Assembly (NCBI GenBank): GCA_002212725.1
Contig: MTCR01000153.1
Location: forward strand, 1 to 33,981
Reading direction: 5' to 3'
Source: Sphingobacteriales bacterium TSM_CSM
GTDB lineage: Bacteria; Bacteroidota; Bacteroidia; Chitinophagales; UBA2359
Length of the DNA stretch: 33,981 nucleotides
Shown here piece after piece: positions 31,138 to 33,981 of this stretch (its first letter is position 1; every line of letters begins with the position of its first letter). A program made the translations under genes and the position numbers. Under the pieces are notes generated by a model. The model saw only the letters and a list, made by a program, of their open reading frames with translations. It had not been told where the DNA came from and did not search any database.

Positions 31138-31545
31138 TTAGTAGTGAATTTCCATGAGTTTGGCAACATTTCTTATAATGGTACAAACCACTATGCCGCA
31201 GGAGTAAAAAATAAAGGTGGCAGCAAACAACGGCTGATACTCCGGCAACTGCAACAGGCTTATGCCCGAAAGCAGGGTGGCAAACAAAATAATGGACGTT
31301 AACAACACCCAAAACAACACAAAAGACCACCCTATATAAACCAGCCATTTACCCTTGTTAAAAAAAGCAAGCACAGCATTTACCCATACGTAAAAACCCA
31401 GCGAGGCCGAACCCACAAACCAGGCCGCCTCTTTACTGTAACTTAACAGGTTTACCAACACCATACATATTGCCGCCAACATGCCAACCAGCAAAAACTG
31501 CCGCAACGGGTTGGCCTGCGATAATTCTTTAAATGACAGAATCAT
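31138..31545 (-). CDS. Small four-helix membrane protein of unknown function
   Basis: The ATG at 31545 gives 135 residues; the frame is open to 31719, but that part contains the exact -7 element TATCTTTG (31572-31565), which argues that translation begins after it. Four hydrophobic helices are visible (~17-35, 43-62, 67-90, 100-122), with short charged loops (Y-S-K-E-A, N-K-G-K-W, R-N-V-A-K). No residues suggest a catalytic role. It is transcribed away from the lipoprotein gene at 31718, with a promoter-like element on each strand between them. I do not recognise the family. Confidence 0.65.
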   Translation of the reverse strand: MILSFKELSQANPLRQFLLVGMLAAICMVLVNLLSYSKEAAWFVGSASLGFYVWVNAVLAFFNKGKWLVYIGWSFVLFWVLLTSIILFATLLSGISLLQLPEYQPLFAATFIFYSCGIVVCTIIRNVAKLMEIHY

Positions 31546-31564
31546 AGTGCCTGTGCTTTTACAA

Positions 31565-31572
31565 CAAAGATA
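31565..31572 (-). promoter_or_regulatory. -7 element (TATCTTTG) for the small membrane protein
   Basis: An exact TAnnTTTG element on the minus strand, giving a leader of ~13 bases to the ATG at 31545. It supports the shorter start for that gene. Confidence 0.5.
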
Positions 31573-31625
31573 CCACAATAAACCGGCAAGCGGTATAATT
31601 GTTAGCCATTTGTATAAATTTTGGC

Positions 31626-31633
31626 TATTTTTG
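31626..31633 (+). promoter_or_regulatory. -7 element (TATTTTTG) for the lipoprotein at 31718
   Basis: An exact TAnnTTTG element on the plus strand, 84 bases before the ATG. A TTTG at 31609 and a TTG at 31599 lie upstream at non-standard distances (13 and 24 bases). Confidence 0.4.
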
Positions 31634-31717
31634 CAAATTATTGTGGCAAAAGACCCATAAAGCACCAACGAAAAGGGTTGCTTTTTCGTTTGTTTTACTA
31701 AAACACAAAATATACCC

Positions 31718-32281
31718 ATGAAAGTAACTGCCTTTTTCTATAAATACATGTTGCTGTTTTTTGCTTTAACCGCCGTGGTTGCCCTTCAATCTGCCTGTAA
31801 AGAAGAAGAAAACCCGCCGCCGGTTATTATTAATGAAGAGGAAAACGAAGTGAGTTTTATTGTAAACGGCGGCAGCGCCTACAACGGAAAATACATAACC
31901 TTTTCAGACTTTAATGATTTGGTTACAAAGGCCGCCTATATTGACTCTACGGGACTTACCCATATAGCAGCCCTGGCGCAATGGGACAATGCCAATGCAC
32001 ATATAGAAATTTATTTTCCGGGCGATACAACCGGTTATTATTTTTTGCAGGAACCGCAACCGCCCCTGTTTGAAATACCCGATGACCGCTATTTTACCAT
32101 AACCTTAGATAATGCCGTGTTGTTTGTAAAATACCTTAACCTTACCATTTCAAAATACGACGAGGTGGGTAAGCGCATAGCCGGCACATTTAACGGCCAA
32201 TTGTATGATTACTACCATAATCCCAACGGCGAAATAATAAACATAAACAACGGCGTTTTTAACCTTAAAAGAACGCAGTAG
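31718..32281 (+). CDS. Small secreted lipoprotein (DUF6252-like)
   Basis: A 187-residue protein from the ATG at 31718. A type II signal peptide ends in the lipobox L-Q-S-A-C (Cys at residue 27), followed by an acidic Glu-rich linker and then a ~150-residue beta-rich domain. Features such as N-G-G-S-A-Y-N-G, F-P-G-D-T-T-G-Y-Y, and the C-terminal I-S-K-Y-D-E-V-G-K-R-I-A-G-T-F-N-G with G-E-I-I-N-I-N-N-G-V-F resemble small Bacteroidota lipoproteins grouped under DUF6252 as I recall. It is likely anchored in the outer membrane; its role is unknown. The next gene, the recombinase, has its own promoter, so the two are probably independent. Confidence 0.78.
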   Translation: MKVTAFFYKYMLLFFALTAVVALQSACKEEENPPPVIINEEENEVSFIVNGGSAYNGKYITFSDFNDLVTKAAYIDSTGLTHIAALAQWDNANAHIEIYFPGDTTGYYFLQEPQPPLFEIPDDRYFTITLDNAVLFVKYLNLTISKYDEVGKRIAGTFNGQLYDYYHNPNGEIININNGVFNLKRTQ

Positions 32282-32327
32282 CAGCGCGGTGCTGATGGTT
32301 TAACAAAGCGGTACAACGCAGAAAAAA

Positions 32328-32362
32328 ATTTAACCAAAAATTGCAAATAAATTTGGTTAAAT
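32328..32362. repeat. 11-bp inverted repeat overlapping the recombinase promoter
   Basis: ATTTAACCAAA (32328-32338) and TTTGGTTAAAT (32352-32362) are exact reverse complements with a 13-base spacer. The right arm contains the TTTG that serves as the -33 element of the recombinase promoter, so a protein bound here would affect transcription. It could be an operator or a recombinase-binding site; the spacer is longer than the 6-8 bases of a typical tyrosine-recombinase core. Confidence 0.65.
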
Positions 32363-32383
32363 GGAACAGGCATTTTATTTTTG
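32352..32383 (+). promoter_or_regulatory. Bacteroidota-type promoter of the tyrosine recombinase gene
   Basis: TTTG at 32352-32355 and TATTTTTG at 32376-32383 are separated by 20 bases, the standard -33/-7 layout. Transcription should begin near 32390, about 22 bases before the ATG at 32412. The best-formed promoter in the window. Confidence 0.7.
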
Positions 32384-32411
32384 TGCCGATAACAAACTAT
32401 TTCGCGCAAAT

Positions 32412-33981
32412 ATGATGCCGCTCACTATTTTTCCGCTTCAATACAAAAACGAGGGTAAAAAGATAGGCATAAAAACCTATCCCGATGCGCTTGCAAAAGC
32501 TATTTTGCGGGAATGCGGCAGTTTAAAATACAGCAAAACCTGCCAATGTTGGTATTTACCCTATGATAAAGAAGTTTACGCAAAATTAAAAACTGCGTTT
32601 CACCCTATAATTGTTGTGCCAAGCGCCCATTTGCGGACTGTTCAACCTAATACAGAACACCAAACCGCCACCATAGCAAATGTTTCGCCCCAAACCGAAA
32701 CAGGTACCGTTGTTTGTAACCCATCAACACAGGAAACAGAAACAAACAACCCTGCCGCCTTGCACATAGCCGTACACAGCAATAACCAAGGGTGGATAGT
32801 AGCAACACCATACAACCCAACTGTGGTAAACGCCATAAAAGCCATACCCGGTGCAAAATGGCAAAAAACAGATAAACATTGGTATGTGCCTGCCCGAAAA
32901 GGCAACTACCGGGCTTTATCAAAATTAACTGCCAACCCTGTACCATTACTTCATTTTTCAAACAACACACCCCAAAACCTGACTGAGGTACACATTACCC
33001 TACACCCTACCCTGCCCAATTTTGCTTTATTAGATATACCTTACACCGCCGCTGCTTTTGAAATTATAAAAACTACCAAAAGCCGCTACTACGATAAAGC
33101 CCGAAAAAAATGGGGCATACTGAACAAAGCTTCCATCAGACAAGGGTTGATACAGCGTTTTGAAGCCATAGGTTGCCGCATACAAACAACACCCGATGTA
33201 TTGCAACAAAATGTACCCGAAAAATACAACCACCGGCTGCACACGCAAACGCAATGGCTACAGGATATACCCGATGAGTTGAAACCGGTTTTTACCAATT
33301 ACACAGACCAATTAATGACAAGGCAATACAGTTGGCACACCATTAAAAACTACCTGAGTGCTTTTAAAGAATACTGCCGGGCATTTGGCTTTCAACACCC
33401 GCAAAGCATAACCGCCCGCCAAGCCGAAAAATGGTTGGTGCAAAAAGTGCGCGAGGGCATGTCGGGTTCTATGCAAAACACCTTTATCTGCTCGCTGCGC
33501 TACTACTATGTACAAATGCTGCAACAGCCCGATTGGAATTTGGTGCTTCCCTTTCCCCGAAAAGCCCACACCCTGCCCAATGTTTTGAGCCAACAAGAGG
33601 TTAAAACCCTGTTGGCTAAAGTGAGCAACCCAAAACACAAAACCATGCTGCTTTTGGCCTATGCCTGCGGATTAAGGGTAAGCGAAATAATTGCCCTACG
33701 ACTAAGAGACATAGACTCCGGCAGAATGATTATTAGCATAAAAGCAGCAAAAGGAAAAAAAGACCGGTGCGTCATGCTCCCGGAACTTTTACTGAAAGAA
33801 TTGCGTTCCTATTACACCACATACCAACCCAAAGAGTGGTTGTTTGAGGGACAGTTTCAGGAGCAATACAGTACCCGAAGCATACAAAAAGTATTTTCGG
33901 TGGCAAAAATAAAGGCAGGAATAAAAAAGGAAGTAACCCTGCACTCCTTGCGCCATTCATTTGCCACCCATTTACACGAAG
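32412..33981 (+). CDS. Tyrosine recombinase with three N-terminal HARP-like modules, 3' end cut by the window
   Basis: Open from the ATG at 32412 (a second ATG follows directly) to the window end, 523 codons without a stop. The catalytic part is XerC/D-like: a SAM-like core-binding domain at ~290-375 (W-H-T-I-K-N-Y-L-S-A-F-K-E-Y), then R422 in G-L-R-V-S-E, the beta-hairpin Lys K447 in A-A-K-G-K-K-D-R, and H511-S-L-R514. The last H/W and the nucleophile Tyr lie beyond the edge. Ahead of it stand three related units: ~18-63 (C-Q-C-W-Y-L-P-Y), ~128-172 (I-P-G-A-K-W...K-H-W-Y-V-P) and ~204-254 (R-K-K-W-G-I-L-N). Each has Y/P, a helix rich in A-I-K, and a terminal W with a short tail, resembling the HARP module known from annealing helicases. 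One such module before a recombinase occurs in Bacteroidota as I recall; three is unusual. It should bind and recombine specific DNA sites; the element it serves is not visible here. Confidence 0.88.
   Translation, partial: MMPLTIFPLQYKNEGKKIGIKTYPDALAKAILRECGSLKYSKTCQCWYLPYDKEVYAKLKTAFHPIIVVPSAHLRTVQPNTEHQTATIANVSPQTETGTVVCNPSTQETETNNPAALHIAVHSNNQGWIVATPYNPTVVNAIKAIPGAKWQKTDKHWYVPARKGNYRALSKLTANPVPLLHFSNNTPQNLTEVHITLHPTLPNFALLDIPYTAAAFEIIKTTKSRYYDKARKKWGILNKASIRQGLIQRFEAIGCRIQTTPDVLQQNVPEKYNHRLHTQTQWLQDIPDELKPVFTNYTDQLMTRQYSWHTIKNYLSAFKEYCRAFGFQHPQSITARQAEKWLVQKVREGMSGSMQNTFICSLRYYYVQMLQQPDWNLVLPFPRKAHTLPNVLSQQEVKTLLAKVSNPKHKTMLLLAYACGLRVSEIIALRLRDIDSGRMIISIKAAKGKKDRCVMLPELLLKELRSYYTTYQPKEWLFEGQFQEQYSTRSIQKVFSVAKIKAGIKKEVTLHSLRHSFATHLHE

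Noticed and set aside
32412..33276. Reading the HARP-like repeats as part of an annealing helicase
   Set aside because: No helicase motifs (Walker A, DEAH) follow; the downstream part is clearly a tyrosine recombinase.
32282..33981. Integron: looked for attC sites and cassette genes near the recombinase
   Set aside because: No attC-like R/L box pairs were seen, the flanking gene is an ordinary lipoprotein, and the downstream side is outside the window.
1..33981. CRISPR arrays, rRNA and tRNA genes
   Set aside because: No regularly spaced direct repeats of 20-40 bases, no rRNA-like conserved blocks and no cloverleaf with T-loop consensus were found by eye.

Overview
The window reads as chromosomal DNA of a member of the Bacteroidota, probably an uncultured Chitinophagales/Saprospiria-like lineage. 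The grounds are: type IX secretion proteins (PorQ, a PorV/PorQ-family protein), a TonB-dependent receptor with an N-terminal carboxypeptidase-regulatory-like domain, many signal peptides and lipoboxes, and repeated -7 promoter elements of the Bacteroidota form TAnnTTTG. The lineage assignment is inference from gene content. No rRNA, tRNA or CRISPR array was seen.

Layout. 1-2.1 kb: the C-terminal part of a peptidase-S74 (self-cleaving chaperone) surface or tail-like protein whose 5' end is cut at a perfect hairpin, then a secreted protein with two dockerin-like calcium loops. 2.2-5.5 kb: a compact, A+T-richer defence segment, with a type II restriction-modification cassette (beta-order methyltransferase, a small DpnD/PcfM-like protein, a PD-(D/E)XK endonuclease), an ABC-2-type ATPase with no permease beside it, and a MntA-HepT toxin-antitoxin pair. 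5.6-8.4 kb: a large secreted six-hairpin-type glycosidase. 8.4-11.9 kb (minus strand): an SPFH-GYF protein, a double zinc-ribbon membrane-anchored protein and a DUF2279-type protein. The first two resemble the YdjI/YdjG part of the Bacillus ydjFGHI membrane-stress operon. 12.1-17.4 kb (plus strand): a membrane protein with a DnaJ-type zinc module, a MurU-like nucleotidyltransferase, a YugP-type zinc peptidase, a thioredoxin-like lipoprotein and PorQ. 17.4-20 kb: MgtC/SapB-DUF4010 membrane protein, GNAT acetyltransferase, GreA.

20.2-29.9 kb (minus strand) is one surface-export cluster: TonB-dependent receptor, then a 1543-residue secreted protein, then a PorV/PorQ-family barrel, with a strong hairpin after each gene. 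30-32.3 kb holds a D-2-hydroxyacid dehydrogenase, a small membrane protein and a lipoprotein. The last 1.57 kb is a tyrosine recombinase cut by the window edge. It carries three tandem HARP-like modules ahead of the catalytic part, and an 11-bp inverted repeat overlaps its promoter.

The items most worth a second look are the triple-repeat recombinase with its operator-like site, the small protein inside the restriction cassette, the orphan ABC ATPase between two defence modules, and the PspA-less YdjG/YdjI-like pair.
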